DNA of 64,000 nucleotides from Burkholderia sp. D-99 (GTDB taxonomy: Bacteria; Pseudomonadota; Gammaproteobacteria; Burkholderiales; Burkholderiaceae), in NCBI RefSeq assembly GCF_011605345.1, contig NZ_JAAOXM010000011.1:1-64000 (forward strand), written 5' to 3'. The notes under the pieces are model-generated. The model made no database searches. It was not told where the DNA came from and saw nothing but the letters and a program-made list of their open reading frames with translations. This document shows positions 1 through 8,616 of the stretch, in pieces. Within the stretch, counting starts at the first letter, position 1, and every line of letters begins with the position of its first letter. A program made the position numbers and the translations under genes.

Positions 1-624
1 CGACATCGTCCTGAGCGATCGTCACGCGCCCGAGCACCTCGCACGTACCGCGGTCGAGATGATCGAAGCCGACCCGACGCGCTGGGCAACGCTCAGCACG
101 GTCGCCTATGCGCTGGGATGTGCAACGGCAATGGAAACGGCAGCGGCGCCAGCGGCAATGGCGGGGCCAACGGCGTCGGCAACGGTCGCGGCAATGGAAG
201 TGGCGCTGGCGGCAACGGTGGCCAAGGCGGTAGTGGCAGCGGCGGTTCGGGTAACGGCGGCGGTACCGGCGGCAGCGGTGGCCACGGCAATGGCGGCGGC
301 AACGGCAATGGAAACGGCAGCGGCGGCGCCGGCAATGGCGGGGCCAACGGCGTCGGCAACGGTCATGGAAATGGAAGTGGCGCTGGCGGCAACGGTGGCC
401 AGGGCGGTAGTGGCGGCGGCGGTTCGGGTAACGGCGCCGCTACCGGCGGCAGCGGCGGCCACGGCAATGGCGGCGGCAACGGCAATGGCGGCGGCAACGG
501 CAATGGAAACGGCAGCGGCGGCGCCGGCAATGGCGGGGCCAACGGTGTCGGCAATGGCCATGGCAGCGGGAACGGCAATGGCGGCGGTCACGGCAACGGC
601 GGATCGTCCGGAGGCAACCACTGA
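1..624 (+). CDS. Gly/Asn-rich repeat protein, 5'-truncated by the window, apparent frameshift
   Basis: I do not recognise the family. From about position 127 the frame starting at base 1 encodes a low-complexity Gly/Asn/Ser/Ala chain ending in GGNH and a TGA. Its codons mostly end in C or T, as expected here. Before about position 115 that frame has atypical codons (many CGA, TCA, CAT), while the +2 frame reads like an ordinary protein (DIVLSDRHAPEHLARTAV and onward to VAYALG) with G/C third positions. The two halves join if one base is removed or two are added near 115-125. So the gene may be frameshifted, or a short Gly-rich ORF may start at the ATG at 118. That ATG has no clear ribosome-binding site. 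The product could be a surface or secreted repeat protein, but no signal sequence is visible because the 5' end is missing. Confidence 0.45.
   Translation, partial: RHRPERSSRARAPRTYRGRDDRSRPDALGNAQHGRLCAGMCNGNGNGSGASGNGGANGVGNGRGNGSGAGGNGGQGGSGSGGSGNGGGTGGSGGHGNGGGNGNGNGSGGAGNGGANGVGNGHGNGSGAGGNGGQGGSGGGGSGNGAATGGSGGHGNGGGNGNGGGNGNGNGSGGAGNGGANGVGNGHGSGNGNGGGHGNGGSSGGNH
127..620 (+). repeat. In-frame tandem repeats of about 177 bp (59 codons)
   Basis: The block beginning GGCAATGGAAACGGCAGC occurs at 127, 304 and 499. The first spacing is 177 bp. The second is 195 bp because an extra 18 bp (six codons, Gly-Asn-rich) is inserted. Within each copy the order of submotifs (GANGVGNG, GSGAGGNGGQGGS, GSGGHGNGGG) is conserved. 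All length differences are multiples of three, so the reading frame is kept. Confidence 0.85.
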
Positions 625-651
625 CCTGCCGCGTTGCCCGACCGGGTGTCG

Positions 652-1497
652 TCAGAGCATCTCGAGCGCGCGCTTGCTGCGTGGCGGACGAAAGTACGCG
701 TCAAGCTGCGCGCGCTCGTCATCGCTGAACATGAAATCGAGCGCGGCCCGGTTGTCGCGCACGTGCTCGATCCGCGACGCCTTCGGGATCGCGAAAACCC
801 CCGGCTGCGCAAGCACCCAAGCGAGCGCGACGCGCATCACCGACACCCCGCGCTGCCGCGCGATCTCGTCGAGCGGCGAGCGCTTCGGCAACCGTCCGTG
901 GTCGACCGGGCTGTAGGCCATCGCCGGCATCCGGTGCTCGGCAAGCCATGGCAGCAAGTCGAATTCCGGGCCTCGCCGCGCGATGTTGTAGAGGATCTGG
1001 TTGGTCGCGCATGCGCCGCCACCGGCTTCATCGACGAGCTCGGCCATGTCGGCCGTATCGAAGTTGCTGACACCCCAGCGACGGATCTTGCCCGCGCGCT
1101 GCAGCGCTTCGAAGCCTTCGATCGTTTCATCGAGCGGCACCGAGCCGCGCCAGTGCAGCAGATACAGGTCGAGGCGATCGGTACGCAGGCGCTTGAGGCT
1201 CGCGTCGCACGCGGCAACGACGCCGCGCCGGCTCGCATGGTGCGGATACACCTTGCTGACGAGGAACACGTCGTCGCGCAGGCCCGCGAGCGCCTCGCCG
1301 ATCAGTTCCTCGGTCGCGCCGTCGCCGTACATCTCGGCCGTATCGACCAGCGTCATCCCGAGCTCGACGCCTTCGCGCAGCGCGGCGATCTCGTCCGCGC
1401 GCCGGGCCGGCCGCTCGCCCATTTCCCACGTGCCCAGGCCAAGCTTCGGAATCGTCTCGCCGTCCGGCAGGACGACCGTGGCGATCGTGTCTGTCAT
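652..1497 (-). CDS. Aldo/keto reductase
   Basis: A 281-residue NAD(P)H-dependent aldo/keto reductase with a TIM-barrel fold, expected in the cytosol. The tetrad is readable: D52 and Y57 in VDTAEMYGDG, K82 in LVSKVYPHH, and H115 in LYLLHWRG. The late AIPKASRIEHVRDN segment matches the cofactor phosphate-binding loop of the family. I chose the ATG at 1497 because GAGGAA precedes it at good spacing; an upstream in-frame ATG at 1569 would add 24 non-conserved residues. The gene is divergent from the GntR regulator and convergent with the repeat protein. The substrate cannot be read from sequence. Confidence 0.92.
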   Translation of the reverse strand: MTDTIATVVLPDGETIPKLGLGTWEMGERPARRADEIAALREGVELGMTLVDTAEMYGDGATEELIGEALAGLRDDVFLVSKVYPHHASRRGVVAACDASLKRLRTDRLDLYLLHWRGSVPLDETIEGFEALQRAGKIRRWGVSNFDTADMAELVDEAGGGACATNQILYNIARRGPEFDLLPWLAEHRMPAMAYSPVDHGRLPKRSPLDEIARQRGVSVMRVALAWVLAQPGVFAIPKASRIEHVRDNRAALDFMFSDDERAQLDAYFRPPRSKRALEML

Positions 1498-1663
1498 GCG
1501 TTCCTCGTTGCGGATTCGTGGCCGCGCACCGCGGCCCAGGCATGGAATACGACGCATCAGTGTAGTCAATCGGCGCGCAATTCACCTATTGCACGACGAA
1601 AACCGGCTATAACGGCGCCACGTGATGACTTAGAATGGCCGCAACCTGATCGATACCCACTCC

Positions 1664-2410
1664 ATGAAGGCATCCACGGACGACCGCTGGCAGGACCTGC
1701 GCCCCGACCCCGACAACGACACGCCGCTCTACCTGCAGCTCGCCCGCAAGCTCGGCGACGCGATCCACGACAACCGCTGGACGGCCGGTGAGGCATTGCC
1801 CTCCGAACGCGTGCTGTCCGATGCGCTCGGCGTATCGCGCATCACCGCGCGCAAGGCGATCGCGTTGCTCGTCGAGCAAGGCCTGATACGCCGCACGCAG
1901 GGCGCCGGCAACTTCATCCAGCCGCGCTACGAGGATCCACTGTCACGGCTGTCGAGCTTCAGCGAAATGCTCGAACGGCGCGGCTTCAAGCCGAGTTCGC
2001 AATGGATCGCGCGCGAGATCCAGCCGGCGAACCGCGACGAAGTGATCCAGCTCGGGCTTTCGCCGGCCGCATCGGTCACGCGCCTGAAGCGCCTGCGCCT
2101 CGCCGACGGCATCGTGATGGCCGTCGAGAACTCGACGTTCCCCGCGACGCTGATTCCCGATCCGCAGGCGATCGGCGGGTCGCTGTACAGCTATCTCGAG
2201 GCGCGCGGCACGCCGATCGTGCGCGCGCTGCAGCATTTCCGCGCGGTCAACGCGACCGACGAAATCGCCGAACAGATGGGCATCGCGCCGCACGACGCGC
2301 TGCTGCTGATCACGCGGATCGGCTATACGTCGGACCAGCGCGCGATCGAACTCACCGATACCTACTGCCGCAACGACTACTACGACTTCGTCGTCGAGCT
2401 GCGCAAGTAA
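1664..2410 (+). CDS. GntR/HutC-subfamily transcriptional regulator
   Basis: A 248-residue regulator. Residues about 17-85 form the GntR winged helix: PLYLQLARKLGDAI, then GEALPSERVLSDALGVSRIT, then LVEQGLIRRTQGAGNF. Residues about 105-245 form a UTRA ligand-binding domain of the HutC/PhnF type, recognisable from FSEMLERRGF and the ending ELTDTYCRNDYYDFVVEL. Such proteins usually repress sugar, histidine or phosphonate genes, but the effector here is unknown. It is transcribed away from the aldo/keto reductase, so that gene is a possible target. Confidence 0.92.
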   Translation: MKASTDDRWQDLRPDPDNDTPLYLQLARKLGDAIHDNRWTAGEALPSERVLSDALGVSRITARKAIALLVEQGLIRRTQGAGNFIQPRYEDPLSRLSSFSEMLERRGFKPSSQWIAREIQPANRDEVIQLGLSPAASVTRLKRLRLADGIVMAVENSTFPATLIPDPQAIGGSLYSYLEARGTPIVRALQHFRAVNATDEIAEQMGIAPHDALLLITRIGYTSDQRAIELTDTYCRNDYYDFVVELRK

Positions 2411-2443
2411 CGCACGTGCGCGGCCGGCGGCGGTCGCCAGCGC

Positions 2444-3835
2444 TCACAGCCAGCGCGCGTCGTCGGTGCCGAGCGGCACGGGCGGCCGCGCGAACGACGG
2501 CGGCGTCACCGACAAGCGTTCGGCCGGCCGCACGGCGTCGATCGCGCCGAACGGCGACACCGTACGGTCGATCCGGTCACGCACGTCGGCAAGCGCGAGA
2601 TCGGGTGCGCGCAATCCGTCCGGCACGACGCCGAACGACTGCAGCCAGCGGCCCGTCTGCGCGAGCGACAGCCGTACGTGCCAGCTTCCTCCTTCGCGCG
2701 CCCGGCGCGCAAGCGCGATCATCGCGCCGAACGCCGCGAGATACCCCGTCGCATGATCGAGCGCCTGGCACGGCAGGTGGCGCGGCCGGTTCACGTGCGC
2801 AGCCTGTTGCTCCTGCCACGCGATCCCGCTCGCCGACTGCACGAGGCTGTCGAAACCGCGCCGCTGCGCCCACGGCCCCGCGTGCCCGTACGCGGACACC
2901 GATACGCAGACGATCCCCGGCCGCAGTTCCGCCAGCATCTGCGGCGCGAAACCGCGCGCCGCGAGCGCGCCGGGACGGTACGACTGCAGGAACACCTCCG
3001 CGTCGCGCGCGAGCGCGTGCAACGTATCGACGCCCGCCGCGTCGCGCAGGTCGATCCACGTCGAGCGCTTGCCGCGTCCGTTGTCGATCACGAGCGGCGC
3101 GATGTTCGGCAGGTGCGGGCCGTTGACGAGCAGCGTCTGCGCACCGTGCGACGCCAGCGTGCGGCCCGCGACCAGCCCCGCGATGATGCGAGTGAGATCG
3201 AGCACGCGCACGCCGGCGAGCGGCTGGCTCGCTTCGCCGCGACCGATCGGCTCGACCGGCGCGTCGCCGATCCGCTCGATCTCGAACAACGGCAGCGATG
3301 CGATCGCGCGCGCCTGTTCGTGCGCCGCCCATTCGTCAGGCATTCTGATCAACGCCGCGCACAGGCCGGCCTCGGCCAGCGCGGTATCGAGCGCCGCGCC
3401 GTCCCACGTGCGGATCGCCGCTGCGACGTCGGACGGCTGCGGGCCGCAGCCGAGCACGTCGAGTATTCCGTGCAGGTGATGCGCGAAGTTCGCGTGCAGT
3501 TGAATCCAGCGCCCGTCGCGCGTCTCGAAGAAACCCGTCACCGGATGACGCAACTCCGGCGGCGGGCCGTCGTCCACGCGCAGGTAGCGTTCGCTGCGGA
3601 ACGCGACGAGTGCATCGCGCACCGACACGTCGACCGTCTGCGCCACACCCGTGCGAAGCCGGTGGCATTCGGCCGCTGCGAGGCCGGCTGCCGCGATCGT
3701 CGCCGCGGCGAGCGTGCCGACCTGAAACGTCGACGGCAGCGTCGGGTCCTGCCCGGTCAGCGTCACGCGAGTCAGGGCCTCGGAGTCGCCGTGCGCGAGT
3801 TGCCACAGATGAGTCAATGCGAGTTCGGGTGTCAT
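2444..3835 (-). CDS. CaiB/BaiF (family III) CoA-transferase
   Basis: A 463-residue family III CoA-transferase, which moves CoA between carboxylic acids without a ping-pong anhydride of the family I type. Family features include GVRVLDLTRIIAGLVAGRTLASHGA in the second half and the RPGIVCVSVSAYGHAGPWA segment. The RGFDSLVQSASGI and YLAAFGAMIALARR stretches are also typical. It is divergently transcribed from the HTH-citrate synthase gene with 140 bp between them. This suggests CoA activation of an organic acid linked to a citrate-synthase-type condensation or cleavage. The acid is unknown. Confidence 0.88.
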   Translation of the reverse strand: MTPELALTHLWQLAHGDSEALTRVTLTGQDPTLPSTFQVGTLAAATIAAAGLAAAECHRLRTGVAQTVDVSVRDALVAFRSERYLRVDDGPPPELRHPVTGFFETRDGRWIQLHANFAHHLHGILDVLGCGPQPSDVAAAIRTWDGAALDTALAEAGLCAALIRMPDEWAAHEQARAIASLPLFEIERIGDAPVEPIGRGEASQPLAGVRVLDLTRIIAGLVAGRTLASHGAQTLLVNGPHLPNIAPLVIDNGRGKRSTWIDLRDAAGVDTLHALARDAEVFLQSYRPGALAARGFAPQMLAELRPGIVCVSVSAYGHAGPWAQRRGFDSLVQSASGIAWQEQQAAHVNRPRHLPCQALDHATGYLAAFGAMIALARRAREGGSWHVRLSLAQTGRWLQSFGVVPDGLRAPDLALADVRDRIDRTVSPFGAIDAVRPAERLSVTPPSFARPPVPLGTDDARWL

Positions 3836-3868
3836 GGTGGGATGGGTGCAGTAGAGAAGACGAAATCG

Positions 3869-3906
3869 AGTCTAGAATTCGCGACAGGCGCGATCAATCT
3901 TGATTG
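3869..3906 (-). promoter_or_regulatory. Candidate promoter of the CoA-transferase gene with overlapping dyad
   Basis: On the minus strand TTGATC (3892-3897) and TAGACT (3869-3874) are separated by 17 bp, a plausible sigma-70 pair placed 34 bp before the ATG at 3835. The -35 element overlaps the dyad CAATC-TT-GATTG at 3895-3906, and a further ATCAAT lies at about 3912. This geometry would suit repression. The candidate regulator is the HTH domain of the divergent gene, which is inference only. Confidence 0.4.
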
Positions 3907-3975
3907 CACGAATCAATACATAACGAATAGTTGTAGCGGGGCCGCGCTTCATGCGCCCCGCCGGGAGCGATCGGC

Positions 3976-5208
3976 ATGACATCCCTCAGCGCGCAGGAAG
4001 CCGCCGGCATCCTCGGTGTCGGCGTAAGCACGCTCTATGCGTACGTGAGCCGCGGCCTGCTGCGCTCGCTGCCTGACGGCGCGAGCAAGCGCCGCCGCTA
4101 CGACGCCGACGAAGTGCGCCTGCTCGCACGCCGCCGCGCCGATGCGAAACGCGCGGGCGGCGTCGCCGAGCGCTCGCTCGACTGGGGCGTACCGGTGCTC
4201 GAATCGCGGATCACGCAGATCGCCGGCGGCCGCCTGCGCTACCGCGGCGCCGATGCGATCGCGCTGGCCGACGCCGCGACGCTGGAAGAAACGGCCGCGC
4301 GGCTCTGGGACTGTCCGCCCGCGCGGCTTGCCGCCGCGTCGCTCGCGTCGTCCGGTTTCGACGTCGCGCAGTGGGACGACTGGGCGCGCCGCTGGGCGCA
4401 TCTCGCGCCGCTCGAACGCACGCTGGTGCTGTTACCTGCCGCGGCCGCGTCGCTGCCGCGCCTGTGGGCGCAGGGGCGCGACGCGCAGCTCGATTCGGCT
4501 GCGCTGCTGCTGCGCGTCGCGGCCGCCGCGCTCGCCGGCATCGCACCGGGCGACGCGCCCCTCCACCAGCAGCTTGCGGTTGCATGGCACGTGCGGCAGC
4601 CCGCCGAAATCGACCTGCTGCGCCGCGCGCTGGTGCTAAGCGCCGATCACGAACTGAATCCTTCGACTTTCGCGGTGCGCTGCATCGCGTCGACCGGCAC
4701 CCACCTGTTCGGCGCGATCGCCGGCGGGCTCGCGGCGCTGTCGGGCCCGCGCCACGGCGGCGAGATGTTCCGCGCGGGCACGCTGCTCGACGAGGCGGCC
4801 CGCGCCGCCGACCTCGATCGCTACCTCGCGCTGCGGCTCGCACACGACGAGCGCGCGGACGGCGGCCGCACCGCGCTATCCGGCTTCGCACACCCGCTCT
4901 ACCCCGACGGTGATCCTCGCGCGAAGGCCCTGCTCGACGCGCTGCACGCAGCGGCGCCGGACTGTCCGGCGCTGCACGCGGCCAGCGCGCTGATCGCGCG
5001 CGTCGAAGCGGCGACGGGCCTGCGCCCGGCGATCGATTTTGCGCTCGCGTTGCTGGAACGCGCGCTGGCGCTGCCGGATGGCGCAGCGTTCACCCTGTTC
5101 GCGGCCGGCCGCACGGCCGGCTGGATCGCGCATGCGCTCGAACAGCATGCGGAAGGCAAACTGATCCGCCCCCGCGCGCGCTACATCGGCAGCGACGCGG
5201 CCGCGTGA
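3976..5208 (+). CDS. Citrate synthase family protein with N-terminal MerR-like helix-turn-helix
   Basis: 410 residues. Residues 1 to about 60 form a MerR/excisionase-type HTH: SAQEAAGILGVGVSTLYAYV followed by a basic wing around SKRRRYDADEVRLLARRR. The rest is a small citrate synthase. Active-site equivalents are visible as His in SADHELNPSTFA, His in GPRHGGEMF, and Asp in the GFAHPLYPDGDPRA segment. Known citrate synthases condense acetyl- or propionyl-CoA with oxaloacetate. Stand-alone HTH-fused versions are annotated in proteobacteria without a firm role. The divergent CaiB-type CoA-transferase suggests a shared organic-acid pathway, with this protein sensing and possibly autoregulating. 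The 3' end overlaps the convergent DUF2917 gene by 28 bp. Confidence 0.88.
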   Translation: MTSLSAQEAAGILGVGVSTLYAYVSRGLLRSLPDGASKRRRYDADEVRLLARRRADAKRAGGVAERSLDWGVPVLESRITQIAGGRLRYRGADAIALADAATLEETAARLWDCPPARLAAASLASSGFDVAQWDDWARRWAHLAPLERTLVLLPAAAASLPRLWAQGRDAQLDSAALLLRVAAAALAGIAPGDAPLHQQLAVAWHVRQPAEIDLLRRALVLSADHELNPSTFAVRCIASTGTHLFGAIAGGLAALSGPRHGGEMFRAGTLLDEAARAADLDRYLALRLAHDERADGGRTALSGFAHPLYPDGDPRAKALLDALHAAAPDCPALHAASALIARVEAATGLRPAIDFALALLERALALPDGAAFTLFAAGRTAGWIAHALEQHAEGKLIRPRARYIGSDAAA

Positions 5209-5504
5209 CGCCGGCCGTCGCGCCACGCGACGAGCGGCCGCCACCACACTTGCGCGGTGCGCGCGGCCGACGCCGCGAGCGGGCCGAACGCGAAAGTCGC
5301 GCCGTGCGGTCCCGCGCTGACCCACACGCGCATGCCGGGCAAAAGCGTCAGCGAATCGCCCGCACCGAGCCAGTGATCGTCTGCCTGCCCTTCGACGGTC
5401 GCCCACGCTTCGCCTTCGGCCACCTCGAGCATGGTGCGATCGACGATCCGCCACCGCCCGGCCGGCTCGTCGCCGTCCATCACGTAGAGTCGCAGTTCGC
5501 GCAT
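5181..5504 (-). CDS. DUF2917 domain protein
   Basis: A 107-residue protein of a small uncharacterised betaproteobacterial family (DUF2917), probably a single cupin-like beta barrel. Recognisable parts are a WATVEGQADDHWLGAGDSL core followed by a hydrophobic GMRVWVSAGPHGATFAF strand pair. The ATG at 5504 is preceded by AGGAGG at ideal spacing. An upstream extension in the same frame is antisense to the exporter gene and was rejected. Function unknown. Confidence 0.75.
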   Translation of the reverse strand: MRELRLYVMDGDEPAGRWRIVDRTMLEVAEGEAWATVEGQADDHWLGAGDSLTLLPGMRVWVSAGPHGATFAFGPLAASAARTAQVWWRPLVAWRDGRRHAAASLPM

Positions 5505-5709
5505 GGCAGCCTCCTGGTCGCACGAGTTCGATGCCACCAGTATTTCGGACAGTGGCAGCACACGGACAGATACGCCTGCAGACACTTTTGACCGAACCGT
5601 ACTGGTCACTGGACTGGGACAGGCATCGCCGGCGGCATTCGCGCCGAACCTGCGCCGCGCGGCGGCTTTCCCTACAATGTCGGCTGTCCCGCGCCACCGC
5701 CCTGCCTCC

Positions 5710-7146
5710 ATGTTCCAGCGCCCACCTGCCGCCGCTCCCGGCGAAAAGAACCTTACCGTCATGCTGTGGCTCGTCGCGACGGGCTTCTTCATGCAGACGC
5801 TCGATTCGACGATCGTCAATACGGCGCTGCCGTCGATGGCTGCGAGCCTCGGCGAGTCGCCGCTGCGAATGCAGTCGGTCGTGATCGCGTACTCGCTGAC
5901 GATGGCGGTGATGATCCCCGTGTCCGGCTGGCTCGCCGATACCTTCGGCACGCGGCGCGTGTTCTTCAGCGCGATCCTGGTGTTCTCGCTCGGCTCGCTG
6001 CTGTGCGCGAACGCGCATACGCTGACGCAACTCGTCGCGTTCCGCGTCGTGCAGGGGGTCGGCGGCGCGATGCTGCTGCCGGTCGGGCGGCTCGCGGTGC
6101 TGCGCACGTTCCCGGCCGAACGCTACCTGCCCGCGCTGTCGTTCGTCGCGATTCCCGGCCTGATCGGCCCGCTGATCGGGCCGACGCTCGGCGGCTGGCT
6201 CGTGAAGATCGCGTCGTGGCACTGGATCTTCCTGATCAACGTGCCGGTCGGCGTCGCGGGCTGCATCGCGACCTTCTATTCGATGCCCGATTCGCGCAAC
6301 CCGGCAGTCGGCCGCTTCGACCTGAAGGGCTACCTGCTGCTGACGATCGGCATGGTCGCGATCTCGCTGTCGCTCGACGGCCTCGCCGATCTCGGGATGC
6401 AGCACGCGGCCGTGCTCGTGCTGCTGATCCTGAGCCTTGCGTGCTTCGTCGCGTACGGGCTGTATGCGGTGCGCGCGCCGCAGCCGATCTTCTCGCTCGA
6501 GCTGTTCAGGATCCACACGTTCAGCGTCGGGCTGCTCGGCAATCTGTTCGCGCGGATCGGCAGCGGCGCGATGCCGTACCTGATCCCGCTGCTGCTGCAG
6601 GTGAGCCTCGGCTACTCGGCGTTCGAGGCCGGGCTGATGATGCTGCCGGTGGCGGCGGCCGGGATGTTCTCGAAGCGGATCATCACGCGGCTGATCACGC
6701 AACACGGCTACCGCAAGGTGCTGCTCGCGAACACGATCATGGTCGGCGTGATGATGGCGAGCTTCGCGCTGATGCGCGACACGGTGCCCGTCTGGGTGAA
6801 GGTCGTCCATCTCGCGCTGTTCGGCGGCTTCAACTCGATGCAGTTCACCGCGATGAACACGCTGACGCTGAAGGATCTCGGCACGGGGGGCGCGAGCAGC
6901 GGCAACAGCCTGTTCTCGCTCGTGCAGATGCTGTCGATGAGCCTCGGCGTCACGGTCGCGGGCGCGCTGCTCGCGACGTTCACGGGCATGCTGCGCACCG
7001 TGACGCCGAGCAACACGCTGCCGGCGTTCCATGCGACATTCATCTGCGTCGGGATCATCACGGCGGCTTCCGCGTGGATCTTCGCGCAGCTCGCGCCCGA
7101 GATCCGCAGCACCGCGCGCAAGACCGACCCGTCCGAGCGCGCGTGA
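5710..7146 (+). CDS. DHA2-type MFS multidrug transporter (MdtD-like)
   Basis: A 478-residue inner-membrane protein with about 14 hydrophobic segments. Family motifs are visible: LDSTIVNTALPSMA in helix 1, SGWLADTFGTRR (motif A) between helices 2 and 3, and RVVQGVGGAMLLPVGR with PGLIGPLIGPTLGGWL (motif C) in helices 4-5. The family exports drugs or metabolites by proton antiport. I chose the ATG at 5710; an ATG at 5677 (MSAVPRHRP) is also in frame, and TACAAT at 5673-5678 could be the -10 of a promoter placed before 5710. Substrate unknown. Confidence 0.88.
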   Translation: MFQRPPAAAPGEKNLTVMLWLVATGFFMQTLDSTIVNTALPSMAASLGESPLRMQSVVIAYSLTMAVMIPVSGWLADTFGTRRVFFSAILVFSLGSLLCANAHTLTQLVAFRVVQGVGGAMLLPVGRLAVLRTFPAERYLPALSFVAIPGLIGPLIGPTLGGWLVKIASWHWIFLINVPVGVAGCIATFYSMPDSRNPAVGRFDLKGYLLLTIGMVAISLSLDGLADLGMQHAAVLVLLILSLACFVAYGLYAVRAPQPIFSLELFRIHTFSVGLLGNLFARIGSGAMPYLIPLLLQVSLGYSAFEAGLMMLPVAAAGMFSKRIITRLITQHGYRKVLLANTIMVGVMMASFALMRDTVPVWVKVVHLALFGGFNSMQFTAMNTLTLKDLGTGGASSGNSLFSLVQMLSMSLGVTVAGALLATFTGMLRTVTPSNTLPAFHATFICVGIITAASAWIFAQLAPEIRSTARKTDPSERA

Positions 7147-7325
7147 CGCGCGGCGCGCGCCGAACCGGGTCGGCGCGCACCATTGCGGTGCAGCGCGGCC
7201 CCGCGATGCGCCGGCGATGCCCGGCGGCTCGAGCGCGACGCGCCGCCGCACGGGGTACGATGCCGTGCACGCTTCTTGCTCGCCTATTCTCTAGGTAAAC
7301 TGGCAGTCTTCCTTCGGCCGACATC

Positions 7326-8597
7326 ATGAGCATGATCGAAATCGATCCCCCCGGCTTTCAGCCGCCCCGCCCCGTCGCCGGCGACGACGGGAACCGGCGC
7401 ACCGTGCTGTACGGCGGCTACACCGTGTTCAGCGTGTTCCAGCCCGTTTTCTCGGTGTCGCACCGCCGCGCGATCGGCTATCACGCGTCGCTGCGTGCGC
7501 ACGACGAGGAAAGCCGCCAGGTGGCGTCGCACGAGGTGTTCACGCAGGCGGCGCGGCGCGGCGACCTGCTCGAGCTCGGCCGGCTCGCCGAATCCCTGCA
7601 TCTCGGCAACTTCCACGCGTTCGACAGTCATGACGAATGGCTCTTCCTGAGCCTGCATCCGGCCGCGCTGATGGACACCGTCTACAGCGACGCCATGCTC
7701 GCGAACCTGAAGGCGCTCGGGCTGCCGCCGCATCGCGTGGTGCTCGAGGTGCCGGAACAGGCGGGCGGCGAGACACCGCGCTACGCGGCGATCGTCGACG
7801 GGCTGCGCAAGGCCGGCTTCCTGATCGCGCTGGTCGGGTTCGGCGCGAAGCATTCGAACATCGACCGCGTGTGGCACCTGCATCCCGACATCGTCACGCT
7901 CGACCGCGGCATCCTCGCGCAGGCGAGCGAGCACTCGCATCTCGAACGCGTGCTGCCGGGGCTCGTGTCGCTGCTGCACGAATCCGGCCAGCTCGTGCTG
8001 ATGGGCGGGCTCGCGACCGAGCGCGATGCGCTGATCGCACTGGAATGCGACGTCGATTTCGTGCAGGGCCAGTACTTCGCGGGGCCGAGCGTCGAACCGG
8101 TGCAGCCGCAGGCCGCCGCGGGCTGCATGGATACGCTGTCGGCCGCGCTGCGGCTGCGCGTCGCGCAGCGTGAACGCACGCAGGCGGAACGGCTCGCGCC
8201 GTACGTCGCCGCGCTCGAGGAAGCAAGCCGGAAGCTCGTCGCAGGCGAATCGCTTACCGACGCGGCGGCCGCCGTGCTCGGGTTGCCCGAGACCGCGCGC
8301 TGCTTCCTGCTCGATGCATCGGGACGCCAGATCGGCGACAACGTGCTTGCACGCGGCAGCGTATCGCAGCGCGCCAAGCGTTTCCGGCCGCTGCTGCACT
8401 CCGAAGGCGCGAGCTGGGAACGCCGCCCGTACTTCATCGACGCGATGCGCGCACCGGGCCGCGTGCACCTGACGCCGCCCTACCTGTCGATCAACGAGGC
8501 GCACCTGTGCGTGACCGCGTCGATCGCCGCGCCGGTCGCGACCGGCATGCAGGTGCTCTGCGTCGACATCAACTGGGAAGCGGCGCTCAACCAGTAA
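7326..8597 (+). CDS. Degenerate EAL-domain protein with C-terminal sensory domain
   Basis: 423 residues. The N-terminal half (about 30-255) has an EAL phosphodiesterase fold: FQPVFSVSHRRAIGYHASLR, LHLGNFHAFDSHDEWLFLSLHPAAL, LEVPEQAGGE, VGFGAKHSNIDRVWHLHPDIVTLD and VDFVQGQYFAGP. Residues usually needed for cyclic-di-GMP hydrolysis are replaced: the E-x-L signature reads YHASL, the DDFG motif reads VGFG, and the catalytic-lysine LKID segment reads VTLD. The C-terminal part (about 290-423) resembles the PAS/Cache-like domain attached to YkuI-type EAL proteins. It is more likely an effector or regulator than an active phosphodiesterase. It stands alone between the exporter and a convergent methyltransferase gene. 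Confidence 0.85.
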   Translation: MSMIEIDPPGFQPPRPVAGDDGNRRTVLYGGYTVFSVFQPVFSVSHRRAIGYHASLRAHDEESRQVASHEVFTQAARRGDLLELGRLAESLHLGNFHAFDSHDEWLFLSLHPAALMDTVYSDAMLANLKALGLPPHRVVLEVPEQAGGETPRYAAIVDGLRKAGFLIALVGFGAKHSNIDRVWHLHPDIVTLDRGILAQASEHSHLERVLPGLVSLLHESGQLVLMGGLATERDALIALECDVDFVQGQYFAGPSVEPVQPQAAAGCMDTLSAALRLRVAQRERTQAERLAPYVAALEEASRKLVAGESLTDAAAAVLGLPETARCFLLDASGRQIGDNVLARGSVSQRAKRFRPLLHSEGASWERRPYFIDAMRAPGRVHLTPPYLSINEAHLCVTASIAAPVATGMQVLCVDINWEAALNQ

Positions 8598-8616
8598 GTG
8601 CGACCGCGCGCCGCCT

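Noticed and set aside
106..621. Ala/Val-rich minus-strand ORF across the Gly/Asn repeat
   Set aside because: Third codon positions fit the plus-strand Gly frame better; the minus ORF is a by-product of the repeat composition.
4876..7251. Very long open frame (791 codons) on the minus strand opposite the exporter gene
   Set aside because: It is Arg/His/Asp/Gln-rich with no family resemblance, and it mirrors the codon bias of the real MFS and citrate synthase genes. Only its short DUF2917 neighbour in another frame is real.
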